Shown: in pieces, positions 48,901-61,216 of the stretch
Layout of the letters: every line of letters begins with the position of its first letter
How positions within the stretch are numbered: position 1 is the first letter of the stretch
Assembly: GCA_021613535.1 (NCBI GenBank)
Contig: CP075495.1
Location: forward strand, 4,774,001-4,838,000
DNA length: 64,000 bases
Reading direction: 5' to 3'
Origin: Adineta vaga
Lineage: Eukaryota > Rotifera
The notes under the pieces: model-generated
What the model saw: only the letters and a program-made list of their open reading frames with translations
The model's database searches: none
Told to the model about the DNA's origin: nothing
Made by a program: the position numbers and the translations under genes

Positions 48901-50916
48901 TTCAAATTTGAATACATCTTCAGAAAAAAAATTTGCATATGTACATTTATTTAGGCTGAAGAAGCTAAATATCAAAAAATTCTTGATGATGCTTTTGCCA
49001 ATTCAAAGAGTCCTGCTTATGCTAAGGATAAAAATTGGCTTGATTCACCATGGAAAGGTTTCTTCACTGGAAAAGGTCCTTTTCCATATCCTAAAACTGG
49101 CATATCTGAAGAAACTTTAAATAGCATTGGTATTAAAGCTCATGAATTACCTGAAGGTTTTAATCTTCATCGTGGTTTGAAACGTGTTTTTGAAAATCGT
49201 GCTAAAATGTTAAAAGAACGAGAAGTTGATTGGGCATTAGGTGAATCAATGGCTGTTGGAAGCGTTTTATTAGATGGACATCATGTTCGTTTAAGTGGAC
49301 AAGATGTTGAACGTGGAACATTTTCTCATCGTCATCATGTTTTACATGATCAAGATAAAGATTTAGTTTTTCACGTACCAATGAATTATCTTCATCCAAC
49401 ACAAGGTCATTATACAATTTGTAATAGTTCATTATCAGAATTTGCTGCATTGGGTTTTGAACTTGGATATTCAACAACAAATCCTAATTCTCTAGTCATC
49501 TGGGAAGCACAATTTGGTTTGCATATAGAATTGAACTTGGAAGAGATCTGTCTATTTTTTTTGTATAGGTGATTTTGTCAATAATGCACAATGTATTATT
49601 GATCAATTTATTTCAAGTGGACAAGCTAAATGGGTTCGTCAAAGTGGACTTGTCCTTCTTTTACCGCACGGATATGAAGGACAAGGACCAGAACATTCAT
49701 CAGCACGTTTAGAACGATTCTTACAGGTATACTTTTTTTGACATAAAATTAAAAGATTCAAAATAGTTCAACTTAACAAAAACTAACAGATGAAAATAAT
49801 CTATTGAATTCCCATTCATATATAAACTATTCTTTAGATGGCTGATGAAGATGAAGATCATGTGACAGAAATCAAAGAAACAAAACATCTTCAACATAAT
49901 GATCTTGCTATGTATCAATTAGATGATACTAATTGGATTATTGCTCATTTAACAACACCGGCAAATTATTTTCATATTCTTCGTCGTCAATTAGCACTTC
50001 CGTTTCGTAAACCATTAATCATGATGTCACCTAAATCATTACTTCGTTTACCTGAATGTCGTTCATCATTTGATGAAATGATTACTGGTAAATAATATCT
50101 TACTCAATTTTCTATACGAATCAATGGATCCGTATTTTTTAGGTACAAGTTTTCGAAGAATCTATCCTGAAGAAGGTGTCGCAACCGAAAATCCTGATGA
50201 TGTTAAAAAGATTATCTTCTGTTCAGGCAAAACTTACTATGATCTTTATAAAGAACGTGTAACTAACAAATTAGACTCTCAAATAGCTATTGTACGTATC
50301 GAACAATTATGTCCATTTCCATTCGATGAAATTCGTAAAGAATTGGAAAAATATAAGAATGCTAAAGTATGTTTCGCACAAGAAGAACATAAAAATATGG
50401 GACCAGTAAGTGATTGAGTAAAGATTTCCTGATTTGTACCAAATATCTAATTCACTTTTAGTATACGTTCTGTAAACCACGTCTTGCATGTCTTCTTCGA
50501 TCAATGAACGATGCACGAGCTGGAGAAATCAAGTAAGTTTTTTTCATTAGTTTTCAGTCTTTTTTCTTATTCCGACAAACTTCATCTAAACTTCTAGTGA
50601 TTGGTAAGTTTGTTTTTGTATATAAGAGCTATACAATAGCTGTTGTACTGTAGTATCAATTTACGCATGTATCTTAAAGTTCACTGACCTGTGTATGCCG
50701 TCCGTTTTTTTTTACAAAAATTCATACATTTATCCCTATAAACTCCCTTATTTCAATTTCGCTGTATATTATATTTGAGAATGAAATTTGAAATTAATAC
50801 TTGTATATTATTTTAGTTATGCTGGACGAGATTCTGCTGCAGCAACGGCAACGGGTATCAAATCAAGTCATTATTTAGAACAGAAGAATTACATGCAGCA
50901 AGCAATGGCCTTTTAA
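45943..50916 (+). CDS. OGDH: 2-oxoglutarate dehydrogenase E1, mitochondrial, with mutually exclusive exons
   Basis: Nineteen exons; using one of the two alternative exons (46543-46645 or 46756-46858) the CDS is 3,084 nt, or 1,027 residues, close to human OGDH. A basic mitochondrial leader ([20 protein letters not shown]) precedes the N-terminal domain ([14 protein letters not shown]). Core motifs are [41 protein letters not shown] and VANPSHLE. The thiamin-diphosphate site reads [20 protein letters not shown]...CNNQIGFTT. Then come [49 protein letters not shown] and [14 protein letters not shown]. The enzyme decarboxylates 2-oxoglutarate in the TCA cycle as E1 of the OGDH complex. The ATG directly follows a CTAG acceptor, suggesting trans-splicing or a 5' UTR intron. 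Confidence 0.95.
46543..46645 (+). other. OGDH alternative exon, version 1 (103 nt)
   Basis: Starts in phase 0 and ends in phase 1. It encodes [13 protein letters not shown] then [12 protein letters not shown], retaining an ADLD motif. The neighbouring version 2 has identical length and phases. Confidence 0.85.
46756..46858 (+). other. OGDH alternative exon, version 2 (103 nt)
   Basis: Starts in phase 0 and ends in phase 1. It encodes [13 protein letters not shown] then [13 protein letters not shown], with EADLS where version 1 has SADLD. Including both versions would break the frame. Confidence 0.85.
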
Positions 50917-51445
50917 CTCATTAATTAACAATAACCCTTCCATCTCCTTGTCTTTTCTTCTCTTATTCAAATTGTTTAGTTTTCATTTTCACTTTTTTTC
51001 TCTTCCGATATCCTATTTTTGTGTCAGTGCGAATAAAACTATACTAGCTTCTAGATAAATCTTTATGAAATTGTTTTTACGCATGGAAAATGCTTCTATT
51101 TGATATATATTTAACTTTTATTATTTGATGTAGTCCAATAAAACGAAAAGCTGATCATGCTGCCCCTGATCGTTCCTATTCAGATATTGAGAAGCTATTC
51201 TATCTACAAATCGTTTCGTTGCAGAATGCATTTGACGACGAAAAAAATAGTTCTCTCTTAAGCAAAAAACAGATGGAGAAAAAGAAAAACCGAAAAGCAT
51301 GACCGCAACAAATAGAAAGATTGAATATCTGAACAAGACGCGCAAGAAAAAGAGAGAGGAAGAGAGAGAGAATGTTCGAATTATTTGGCATTTACAAAAA
51401 CGAAAACTATTTATGGTCACAAATAGTTGAAATTGTTCAAAATAA
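50917..51445. other. Convergent 3' spacer
   Basis: Between the OGDH stop and the stop of the disordered-protein gene on the other strand; polyadenylation-like AATAAA near 51032, otherwise nothing recognised. Confidence 0.55.
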
Positions 51446-54400
51446 TTAAAGTAAATCAGGTGGTTTGAAAGGCGAACGAGATAGCATAGTCGCGGCATTT
51501 TCTACAGCTTGTGGTGATGTTGGTTCAGAAAATTCACCAGGAAAACCAAAAATTCCTGAAGTATCAACAAGAATTTCACGCGGTTTAGATGTTGATCGAA
51601 CGATAACACGACTTTTTTCACGTTTACGATCAGCAACAGAAAGATTCAATGCATTACACGGTTTTGTCAATGTACCTAGAAAATATCGAAATGTATATCA
51701 TAAACAATGATCTTATCATTTTTTCGACGAACAAAAAAAGATTAGTGTGTGTTTTGGAAGTCAAGTAAGATATCGATGTATACAAGCAAGAATGTACAGG
51801 GATATGAAGCAAAAGCATTACCATTCCGAGCATGCATTCTTTGCATGAACTCTTTGCGTTGTGCTTTTTTGCAAGGAAAATGATGCTGTTTGATAGGAAT
51901 ATCGATATCTATGACAAAGAAGATGCACAAAAAAGCAAATGAAAAATAAGCAGGAAGAAAGTGCATCATAACAACGAATCTATTGAAAACTCTTACTTAA
52001 TCCTTCTGAAAACAAATAAATTATCAAAAGAAAATCAATTTAAATCGTACTTTGATTGATTTTTACCTGTACTTGATGTTGAATCACATCGTACTTTTTC
52101 AGTTTTTTCAAATCGTTCAATGATTTGAGTTTCTATTGAATAATATATTCAGTAATACAAAATACAAAGAAAAGAATTTTCATATACCTGTAACACACAA
52201 TGGTCGTTTAGGTAAACCGGCAGTTGTTGTACCAGTATCTTTTGTTTCAGGACGAACTAATAATACAAGAATTATTAACATTCTATGAAATACATTTTTT
52301 TTCAAAAATTACCTGGTTTTGGTGGTGAAATATATAAATCTTCAGTTGATGTTGTAGCATCATGAAAAATAATTCTAGCTGGTGTTGGTGGTCGTTCTCG
52401 TTCAACTGTTCAACAGTAAAACACAATGGTTATCAAATATCAAAGAAGAATACTTTTATTACTTGGTACAACACGATCTGGAGTTTTATTATAATTGTAA
52501 CTGTATTCGAAATGTTCTTCGTGTTGTTCATCGACAAATTTTGACCATCGATTTTCTCTTTGTTGTTGATGTTGATGAATGTCTACGTTAAGAAATGTAA
52601 AAGATACATTCATATAGACATTAACTGGTGAAATTGATACTTGAAAAAAAAGAAATTATCAATATTTTTAAAATTTTTACCTGTTGATTCTTTGTGCAAA
52701 TCAAAACAAGATGAAGGTCGAGTACGTATTTTCAGTTGTCGAATTGGTGGTGATGGTGTGCGTACAAATGAAACCATATAAGGAAGTGGTGGTGGTCGAC
52801 GTTGTTGCTCTTCAATCGTTACAGTTTCTATTGAAAAAGAAAATATAGATTCTTTTTTTTTAAACCATTAATAAAATAGGATTTACCTATTTTTTCAATG
52901 AGAACTTCTCTTGAAGCCGCACGATTCATTGATCGACGTGGAACCAATGGTGGTGGCGGTGGTGGTGGAGAAAATGAGCATGAATGATAGTTCGTATGAG
53001 GATGGTATACACCTTAATAAAGTTTTTTTTTAACAAGATATAAACAATCATACTTTTGTTTTCAATTTCACTCACTGTAGTACTCTCGTTTAAATCGACG
53101 GCCAGATGAACGACTTCGGTGACGACGTTGTTGTTGTTGTTGTTGCTGTTGTTGTTGATGATGATGATGCAACTGATGATGATGTTGATGATGGTGATGA
53201 TAATGATGACGATGAAGAGAAGCAAAATCACTTTCTATATAAGGAATATCATCAAAAAATGATGTTGGTTGAGGTTCAAATGGATCATAGGGTTCAGTTA
53301 AAACTACTGATAATGGTCGACCATTATAATGTTGTGCATAACACATATCATTATATTCTTCATCCCATAAAAGGTTCCCCATATCGACAATAATGTCGTT
53401 AAAACCAATCTAAAAATAAGTGAAGAAGAAATACTATAGCAGTTACAATGCACTCTTAACCGATACTATTTGAATATTGAATAATAGATACATCTATATA
53501 TTATATTCATTGAATAGATTATAAGTAAATACAAACAAAACAAAAAAGGAAAAGATGATTAGAATTATTGTAACAAAAATCAAAAGGAAAAAAAAAAGAA
53601 AGAAAGAAAACTAATCTTTCTCTTTGAACACAATGATATTATTGAAAAGGAATATGTACTTTCTCTCTCGCTCTTTCTCTCTTCAAACTTGACATTGAAT
53701 TAAAAAATTGATGATGTGAACGCAAATATATGTAGTACACAATAAGATGTACTCTTCTATGTCGGGAGTATGCGTGTGAACAAAGGAAAACGCATACGAC
53801 TTGTTGATAGTGTTGTCGTATGTATAAAGTTGATCCGAAGTAAATGCTCTTTATATTTCTGCGGTTTATATGTGTGTACTTACGTGTGCTTGCCTTTTTC
53901 TCTTTCTCTCTTCTTCTCCGTCTGTCAAAAATTTTATGTTCTTTTCTACTGAAAATAAGCTCTTATGTGAGTAATTAGCACGTGTATTTCTTCGTTTATT
54001 CTATCCGTTTACTCTTCATTCCAATACTTTCAAGTATGTTTTGAAATTCTCTTAATATAATGATGAAGTACGTGTTAGTTATACATTTTTACGATGTAAT
54101 CAATCAAGATAAAACAATGATTGACACAAATTTTCTCTAGATATGCATACATATCGATAATCTCTTGAGGTATAGTGAAGAGCGCGTATATATGTAAGTG
54201 CTTACGGATGCAGCTGTAAAATAAAGATTCAAGGTTATTTCATACACGATATATAAATCTCGTTATTTGCAAATCGAATCTTTGTTTGTCATCAACGCGA
54301 GAAAAAATAAGACCTTACTCGAATTATTTTATCATTTCGAATGTATAGTTCTTGTTATTGTTTACCTCAAACAGTGGCGAAGATAGACGTTAAAAGCTTA

Positions 54401-54734
54401 ATCTCTTTACTGGTACCTTTTTTTATTTCTCTTCCCACATCGATGCTTTCTTTTTCTTTTTCTTACAACCAGACTACTAGTATTTGTTATTTTCTCTCCT
54501 TCTCTCTCTCTCTCCCTCTCTTTCTCTTGAAACCAAATAGACTTCGATGATAGATATATGAAATTTGTCAAAAAAAAGAAGAGAAAGTCCAAAATAACAA
54601 CGATCATAATAATTATGATGACGCTTATTATTGTGTTGCAGGTGTGTATGTGTATACATGTAATGACAACAACGAGAATAGTGATATTAAACTATTCACA
54701 TACCCGAATACGGCGGCTTTTGATGTCGAGACAT
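51446..54734 (-). CDS. Disordered, Pro/His/Gln-rich protein with two microexons
   Basis: Twelve exons: 54734-54704, 54213-54206, 53409-53076, 53012-52887, 52827-52681, 52582-52463, 52405-52313, 52256-52188, 52132-52067, 52005-51997, 51908-51822 and 51675-51446. They total exactly 1,320 nt, or 439 residues. The N-terminus is MSRHQKPPYSAASIGFNDII, then acidic (LLWDEEYND, EPYDPFEPQP). A His/Gln run covers ~80-100. Pro-rich stretches (SPPPPPPPLVPRR, RRPPPLPY) and a basic block (CKKAQRKEFMQRMHAR) follow, ending RSPFKPPDLL. No domain is recognised. The 8-nt and 9-nt exons each have acceptor and donor signals and are needed to keep the frame. From exon 3 on every internal junction is phase 1. It may be a scaffold or cytoskeletal adaptor with SH3-type partners, but that is conjecture. 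Confidence 0.7.
53411..54205. other. Large intron of the disordered-protein gene
   Basis: Intron between the 8-nt microexon and exon 3. It contains A/G- and pyrimidine-rich tracts; no other coding segment was found. Confidence 0.5.
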
Positions 54735-56351
54735 TTCTTCTTGAAAATTAACAAACGAAACGAAAAAAGAAGAAGAGAGGACCTTGTATTATGTCTCTTC
54801 TCTTCTCTTCTTCTATTTACTTGAAGATTGAGAATGAAAAAAGAAGAAAATGAAAGTTATGACAGTTGATGGTAGAGATCAGTGTTCGTTGATTGTGGGT
54901 GTATGAATATCAAATATACGTTCAAAAGTTGTTTCAATATCGATTTCGATCATATCGAATTTTTTTCTTCCCTTTTCTACTCATTCAATTTCTTAAATGA
55001 ATATATACATTTACATGCAAAAAGCCGATCTTAATTGATTTTATTCATCTATGTACGACAAAGTACCCTTTCGTTATTTCTTTTTTATTTAAATTGAATA
55101 CAAGAAGAAGAAAGACATGTTATAATAAACTATATTAGTAGATTATTTGTTCTCTAAACTTGTCAAAAATACAACAAGTTCACAATGATTAATTTACATG
55201 TGTGTGCATGTTTTCAGCTCCGACCAGTTGTTGCTGACTTGTCACCAAATGTCTGTTGAATAGATTTTCAAGGTTATACGTGCTTACTTTATATATATTT
55301 TCCAGAATCATTCCTAGAAATATTTGAATATTCTGGTGTATTTTCATTGTCACTTGATAAGATAATTCTTTCCTATTCGATTAAATCGAAGAACACTCCT
55401 TTTTCTTTAATAATTATTTTGTTATATTATGTAATGAACAAATAAAAGGAAAGGTTTTCTCTATCAGATGACACTGATTTAAGACATTTTTTCAAATGAT
55501 TTATTTCTATGATAAAACAAATCGAGAATTGCATTTATTGACGGTGAATGATAACCGATTATTTTTTTCGAACAAACATTTCTTCGTTAACTTCTTTTCA
55601 TAGATTTCAAAATTCTAATGAACATTTTCTTTGATGTTATACATCTAGACAGAACGAGATGTATGTCATCAGAAATCGTAATGAAACTATTAAATATTAA
55701 TAGATAAAAATCACATATTTAGCTTTCAGAAATAACTGTTTATGTACTTAAGAGAAATTGTCATTTGATAATCTCGAGTGAAATCTTTGCTGATTTCTGC
55801 CTTCATTCGAAGGTTTACTATACTTCTTCCTTGTCCATTGAACTCTATTAATAATATTGTATGTAAGATCTACGAACAAAAAAAACAGACACATTTAACT
55901 TGATCTATTCATAATTGAAATGAATGTTGAAATCGTGTCTATAATTTTCGAACGACATACTACTATAACATTCCAATTTTATTGAATTCATCTCAATTCT
56001 TTGTATATGGTCAAATAACAGTGTTGTACAACAAAAAGAAAGAAAGAAGAGAGAAAAAATATAGAAATACATTTTCTGTTTGAATGTTTAAGTACAGCAA
56101 ATAAAAGATCAATGAAAAAAAGAAAAGAAAAGAAATGAAAGAAAAGAAAATCAAATGAAGTTATGACATCAATGAAAGAAGAAAAAAAAATCAATTCGTC
56201 TACCATAGAGGAGAAGAAAGACAAGATTCTAAGGTTTTTCTAATGAACAAAATAAGTATCACACGGTAGATTAAAACTCGTTATTACGACACAGATATGT
56301 ATGCAAACGAACAAGATAATATAATTTTCAATCAGTTTTAAGAACAATTTT
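54735..56351. other. Intergenic, nothing recognised
   Basis: About 1.6 kb upstream of the disordered-protein gene and downstream of the Brat-like gene; AT-rich with GA-rich stretches near 56030-56220, no coding signal. Confidence 0.55.
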
Positions 56352-58237
56352 TTAATAACAATTAGCATTGTTAGTCATGCCAGTTTGATCCGAGCCTTCA
56401 CCTAATTTATATACATAAACTTTGTAATCTTTCGATGCCATTGCTAATTCATCATTATATCCAACAGCAACATCGAAACATTGAGAATGTTTCATTAACT
56501 AAATAATGATAAAATTGAAATTTTGTTTTCTCAAATAAAAATTTATACTTACTGAATAATGAGAATATTTCTTATTTCCATCATAATCATATGTTGAAAT
56601 ATTAAAATTTTCATGATTATCAACAACAATCAATTCACGTCGTGGTTGATTCTATAGACGAAACAAATGGTACAGAAGTTATAGATTGAAATTATTCGAA
56701 TAATTATACATACAATTCGACATGCAATTGGATAAGTAATACCAGCTCCGATGTTTCTCAAATGTTTACCTGTATAATCAAATACTCGGACAAAATGTGA
56801 TTCATTATCGCTCACATAGAGTTCATGTCGATCATTGACACAGACACTTGTCGGAAAACTCAAATGATCACGTAAATCACATTGACCCCATAAACGACCG
56901 GATGTTGCATCATAGATATGTACTATGAAAGCAAAACTAAAGAATCAATGAAAATGTTTTCGATCTTTTATACCTTTCATTATTTTTGATTCCATAACAA
57001 TAATTCGACCTTGTTGATCAATACAAATAGCTCGTGGACTTTCGAGATCATTACCGAAACGACGAATGAATTGACCATTACGATCAAATATTTGAATCAT
57101 TGGTCGTGGAGAACGTTGAACCATAACAAGCTAGAATTACTATCATTGATAATTTTCAAGCAACATATTCAATCTTACTAATTCGTGCCCAGGTAAAATA
57201 GCAATACGATATGGATAAAGTAATGCACCAGGTCTTGTGCCAGCCTGACCAAATCGTGATACACATTCTCGTCGAATTGGATCGAATAGTTTTACTTGAC
57301 TTGAATTGGTATCAACAACTGAAATTGTACCATCTGAAAGAAAAGCGATACCATTCGGCTCTAAGAATTCATTCATTCCACGACCATAGCCACCGAATTT
57401 ATATTCATCTAAACAAAAAATGGTTTTGTTTTTCGTATAAAATTTGATTGTGTTATTTGTAAATAATAATTACATGAAGTGGAAAATCGTAATGATGTTT
57501 GTTGATTAGTTCGAGATGAACTACGATAGGATTGATCAATACTAGATCGATTACTGATTGTTTGATAATTTTTTCTAAACTTTGCAGAGTTTTCTGCATG
57601 AAATTCTGTTGCAGATGGATCAAGTATTGACGAATGTTTTAATCGATGATTATACGGTGATGGTTCATATGAATGATAGCCACTTGTACTAGCTAATAAA
57701 TCACCTGATGACGAAGATGTTCCAGTTAATGCTTCTGCAAAACGAAGAAATATACACATATTTTTTAAAAATCAACATAATTCTTATTCACCAAAAGTAA
57801 TGCCAGCTTGTTCAATAATAGATAGAATATCATCATGATTTTCATCAATACTTGTGCAAGGATTACCAGCTAATACATCAAGTGATGATGATTCATTTAA
57901 ACTTGTATTTGCACTACTATGACGAAGTAAATAATTCGTATTATTTACTGACGATGGATTAAGCATATGGGATCGATTAATTTCAAATAATTCTCGACAT
58001 TCAGTCCATGCATCATTTTCATTTTCATCATTATCAATTGTGATCACTGGTGCAGCTAAAAAACAAAAAAAAAGAATAAACATGTTTTTGTTAATTTAAA
58101 AACTAACCACTAAATAATTTCCATCGATGATCATCATCAATTGAATCATGAATTGTTAATTGTTTATTTGTTACATCCGAAAAATGTACACGACTTGATG
58201 GTGAACAAGTATTTGTAGAAGATTTTAATATGCTCAT
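56352..58237 (-). CDS. brat: Brat-like NHL-repeat protein
   Basis: Exons 58237-58108, 58055-57792, 57734-57474, 57408-57179, 57130-56974, 56922-56714, 56651-56553 and 56498-56352 total 1,497 nt, or 498 residues. The N-terminal ~220 residues are Ser-rich and disordered. The C-terminal ~270 residues form an NHL six-blade propeller closest to Brat: FLEPNGIAFLSDGTISVVDT, QRSPRPMIQIFDRNGQFIRR, CDLRDHLSFPTSVCVND, ELYVSDNESHFVRVFDYTG and HSQCFDVAVGYNDELAMASK. Brat-type propellers bind mRNA and repress translation. The RING, B-boxes and coiled coil of TRIM-NHL proteins are absent from this model. It either lost them or they lie in undetected upstream exons, for which 58238-58885 leaves little room. 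Confidence 0.85.
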
Positions 58238-58281
58238 TGTTGATTGTTATTGATAGTTAACACTCATACAATACAAACAGA

Positions 58282-58302
58282 GACACACACACACACACAC
58301 AC
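58282..58302. repeat. (CA)n microsatellite
   Basis: Dinucleotide run near the Brat-like gene start. Confidence 0.9.
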
Positions 58303-58775
58303 TCAGACAGATAGATAGTGAATATGTACAATAAAAGAAATAACGATCCGACCGATCGTAACAGAGGAAGATAATTCAATGAAAATAGTCGAAAATTTCC
58401 ATTTAGAATTAACGTTTCTTTTTTTCAGAAAAAGTAAAGAACGATCCAGGTATCGCATCATATGTGAACATTATATAGACGATAGACGACGATATGTGAA
58501 GTCACGATGATTCATACATTGATAGAAGATTTTCTTAAACGAAATTCTAAACACGTGATTAAATCAGTCTTATGCATCGGATGAACTCGATTCTATTTTC
58601 AGTGTTTTAGATGTTTACTCTATCGTACTGAGATAAAAGTGTATAAAAAGTACGAAGATCATTTTGAAAGAATAAATACTCTTCCAAAAACTATGTGGTA
58701 AAAATAATCTAGTTTTTCATTGAACACCATTTTCCTTTCGCTATTATGATCTTGCAATAGCGACAATTTTTTATA

Positions 58776-58799
58776 CTTACTTACTTACTTACTTACTTC
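58776..58799. repeat. (CTTA)n microsatellite
   Basis: Tetranucleotide run, six units, upstream of the 58886 gene. Confidence 0.9.
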
Positions 58800-58885
58800 A
58801 TCATCAAATCAAGAACGAAAGAAAAAGAAAACAACAATTTCTAAATAAATCTTATTATTATTTTTCTTCAGCATTATTCTTACAC

Positions 58886-59476
58886 ATGGAAGTCTATTTA
58901 AAAGAACTAGTTGATGCAATTAAAACGATAACTGACGAGATTTCAATTGATTTTCATGGTGCAACACTTTCGTATGATACATACAATGCTGTTGATTATA
59001 CGGAAAACGATCAACGTCAAATAATTGAACGTTTCTTTTTTAAAACAATTGATTTCGTTTCTAATTCATCGATATTGAATCTGATCCTTGATCATCTCTA
59101 TGTCGGTCATTATACAATTTTACCTACGAATATTAAATCTTATCTTTTTGAAACATTAGAACTTTGTTCACCGAAAGAATTTCTTTCATGGATCTTTAAA
59201 ATATTAGATAATGAAGAAGAAATGTTAAATATCAATATTCAAACATGGAGCACTTATATTGATGCAAAAAGAAAACGTGGTTCGACAAATGGTGAAATTC
59301 GTTATACAATTTTGTGTGAATCATCAACAAAATTACTTGAATTAATTCTTAGTAAAATAGCTCGTGATAACTTAACATCAAAACAAGTTTGGTTAGCAGT
59401 ATTTCGTCTTAAACAACAATTATCAATGACAAGTCTACAAAAAGATATATTCAATGAATGGCTTGGAATTGTTTAG
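58886..59476 (+). CDS. Uncharacterised helical protein
   Basis: Single-exon ORF of 196 residues starting MEVYLKELVDAIKTITDEIS. It is rich in amphipathic helices (FFFKTIDFVSNSSILNLILD, LLELILSKIARDNLTSKQVW) and ends in LQKDIFNEWLGIV. It has no signal peptide, membrane segment or cysteine motif. Codon use and the clean frame support it as real. An acceptor CTTCAG ends 14 nt before the ATG. Its stop is only 35 nt from the stop of SLC25A38 on the other strand. The helical pattern could be a HEAT-like fragment, but I do not recognise a family. Confidence 0.55.
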   Translation: MEVYLKELVDAIKTITDEISIDFHGATLSYDTYNAVDYTENDQRQIIERFFFKTIDFVSNSSILNLILDHLYVGHYTILPTNIKSYLFETLELCSPKEFLSWIFKILDNEEEMLNINIQTWSTYIDAKRKRGSTNGEIRYTILCESSTKLLELILSKIARDNLTSKQVWLAVFRLKQQLSMTSLQKDIFNEWLGIV

Positions 59477-59511
59477 TAAACATAAGAAGGAAGTAGTAGT
59501 AGATAATCTGA

Positions 59512-60959
59512 TCATTGTTTCAAAAGAAATTCATATAGAGTCCAAGCAGTTGCTGCAACAAGTGTTCGACGAAATGCACGAAGAAAAAAACCACGAGCAA
59601 AACCACTTAGACCATCCCTCTAAAAAATTAAACAAATAATTCTTTTTTTTATATATTTATAGAACCGAACAAGAAGTGATTACTTTAAATATCGATTTTA
59701 TTGTTATATAAACATTTTGATACTCAATAGGTGCTACCTGTCGATAGGTTTTAATCACATCAGCTGGTTGAGTTATGAATGAAGCAATGAGACCAGCAGC
59801 AACACTAATCGATGCTTGAGATGTGAGCCAATATTGATTCGAAGATACAGCTAAATAGAAATGAAGTGCAATAAATAAATAAAACAGACAAGATATATTC
59901 TTACTAGTTTCATATTCTAATGTATCTTTTAGTTTACGATAAGACATGTAATATATACCAGAAAATGGAAGATCTCGTGCTAAAGTTGGTAGTAGACCGG
60001 TATAAAAACCTAGAAAGAAATCACTTTCAAGTATCTATATGAATGAAAGTGTTTTTCGTTATGAAATGTTAAGAATTAAATACTCTTTCAAATTCGAATG
60101 CTATCATACGGGACAGTTATCTATATGTCTGCAAATCTCTAAAGGATTTTTCGACGGATCATGGATATTCTTTATTATTCAAGATGATTCTAATGCTATA
60201 GTAATTCGAATAAAACTAACCTTTTAAACCATACGTAGTATATACATGTTGAATGACTGTCATCATACTCATTGTTGTGTATCGTGAACTCTAGAAAAGA
60301 TTGTTATATATCCCATATTTCCAGCAGCAAAAAAATAGTCTATATTACTTCAAGTCTTGCTTTAATCAAAGTAAAAGGAAAAACGACTAGATCCGCTGCA
60401 CCTCGTGCTAAAGCACCACATATTCCATTAACCAAAACTGTTTGTTGAGATTTTCTAATAGAAAATAAAACAATTCTGAAAAATACACTCGAAATAATGA
60501 CGCATGGCTTACGAAATATTTTCTTTTACTAAATTGAGCAAATGAAAATAAAGAGCACTACCTGGTACAGCACGAAATAAAGACTAGAATAAATAGCGAG
60601 AAAAATGCGATATAATTATTCTACAATATCTAACCGGTGTTAATCCACGCCATAAACGTAATGTAGAATAATTTCGTATCGTATATTTTGTTACTGATAG
60701 TATAGAACGTTTTGAAACTCTAATTTCAGAAGAATAGTAGCGATAGAATATTCTCAGAAGTAATTACCCATCTTTGGGTTCTTGTATTTGAGTTTTCAAA
60801 AAATCTAACGGTTGATACAATATTGTGGTTACGAATGCACTTGTTCCACCTGCAAATAATGGATATAAACTGGATGGAAATATTGAGCTAAATAGATTTA
60901 TGAATCATTCGTTTGAAATTTTTGTTAAAGAAAAACTTCTTTTCACACCTTGCCGTCAT
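59512..60959 (-). CDS. SLC25A38: Mitochondrial glycine carrier SLC25A38
   Basis: About nine exons give roughly 280 residues. The first coding exon is only 11 nt (60959-60949: MTA plus two bases). Three carrier repeats are visible: LFAGGTSAFVTTILYQPLDF with LKTQ; GICGALARGAADLVVFPFTL with IKAR, whose Thr replaces the usual acidic residue as in SLC25A38; and SVAAGLIASFITQPADVIKT. The C-terminus GFARGFFLRAFRRTLVAATA-WTLYE matches the family's GxxPRALRRTLMAAMAWTxYE closely. SLC25A38/Hem25 imports glycine into mitochondria for haem synthesis. The last intron is at 59699-59620, with the final exon ending at the stop at 59512. Confidence 0.87.
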
Positions 60960-61216
60960 TTTATCATATCTAAAAATCGACAAAAAGTCTAAAAATCAAT
61001 TTGTTGAACATAGTTTTATTGTATCATTTGAAAAGAAAAATATATGATATAAACTTAACAAAAAAAAAGCAAAACAAAATTGAATATAATGTTAATCAAT
61101 TGACCTATTCTTTCGAAGTTAATGGAAGATAGTAGTGGGCATATACTGTGTTTGTTATTGATACTACTTATGAATTCATATTCAATCTGATAGAAGATAT
61201 AGCATTGGTTTTGTTA

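Larger units (their letters stand above)
58238..58885. other. Divergent upstream region with two microsatellites
   Basis: Separates the Brat-like gene (-) from the helical protein gene (+). It holds (CA)n at 58282-58302 and (CTTA)n at 58776-58799. A TTCTTCAG acceptor ends 14 nt before the downstream ATG. No gene seen. Confidence 0.6.

Noticed and set aside
51121-51498. Reverse-strand ORF with hydrophobic stretches
   Set aside because: It overlaps the 3' end and spacer of the disordered-protein gene in another frame and has no splice context or homology.
53068-53393. Forward-strand Asp/Val-rich ORF opposite the His/Gln repeat
   Set aside because: It is the antisense shadow of the His/Gln-coding repeat in the reverse-strand gene.
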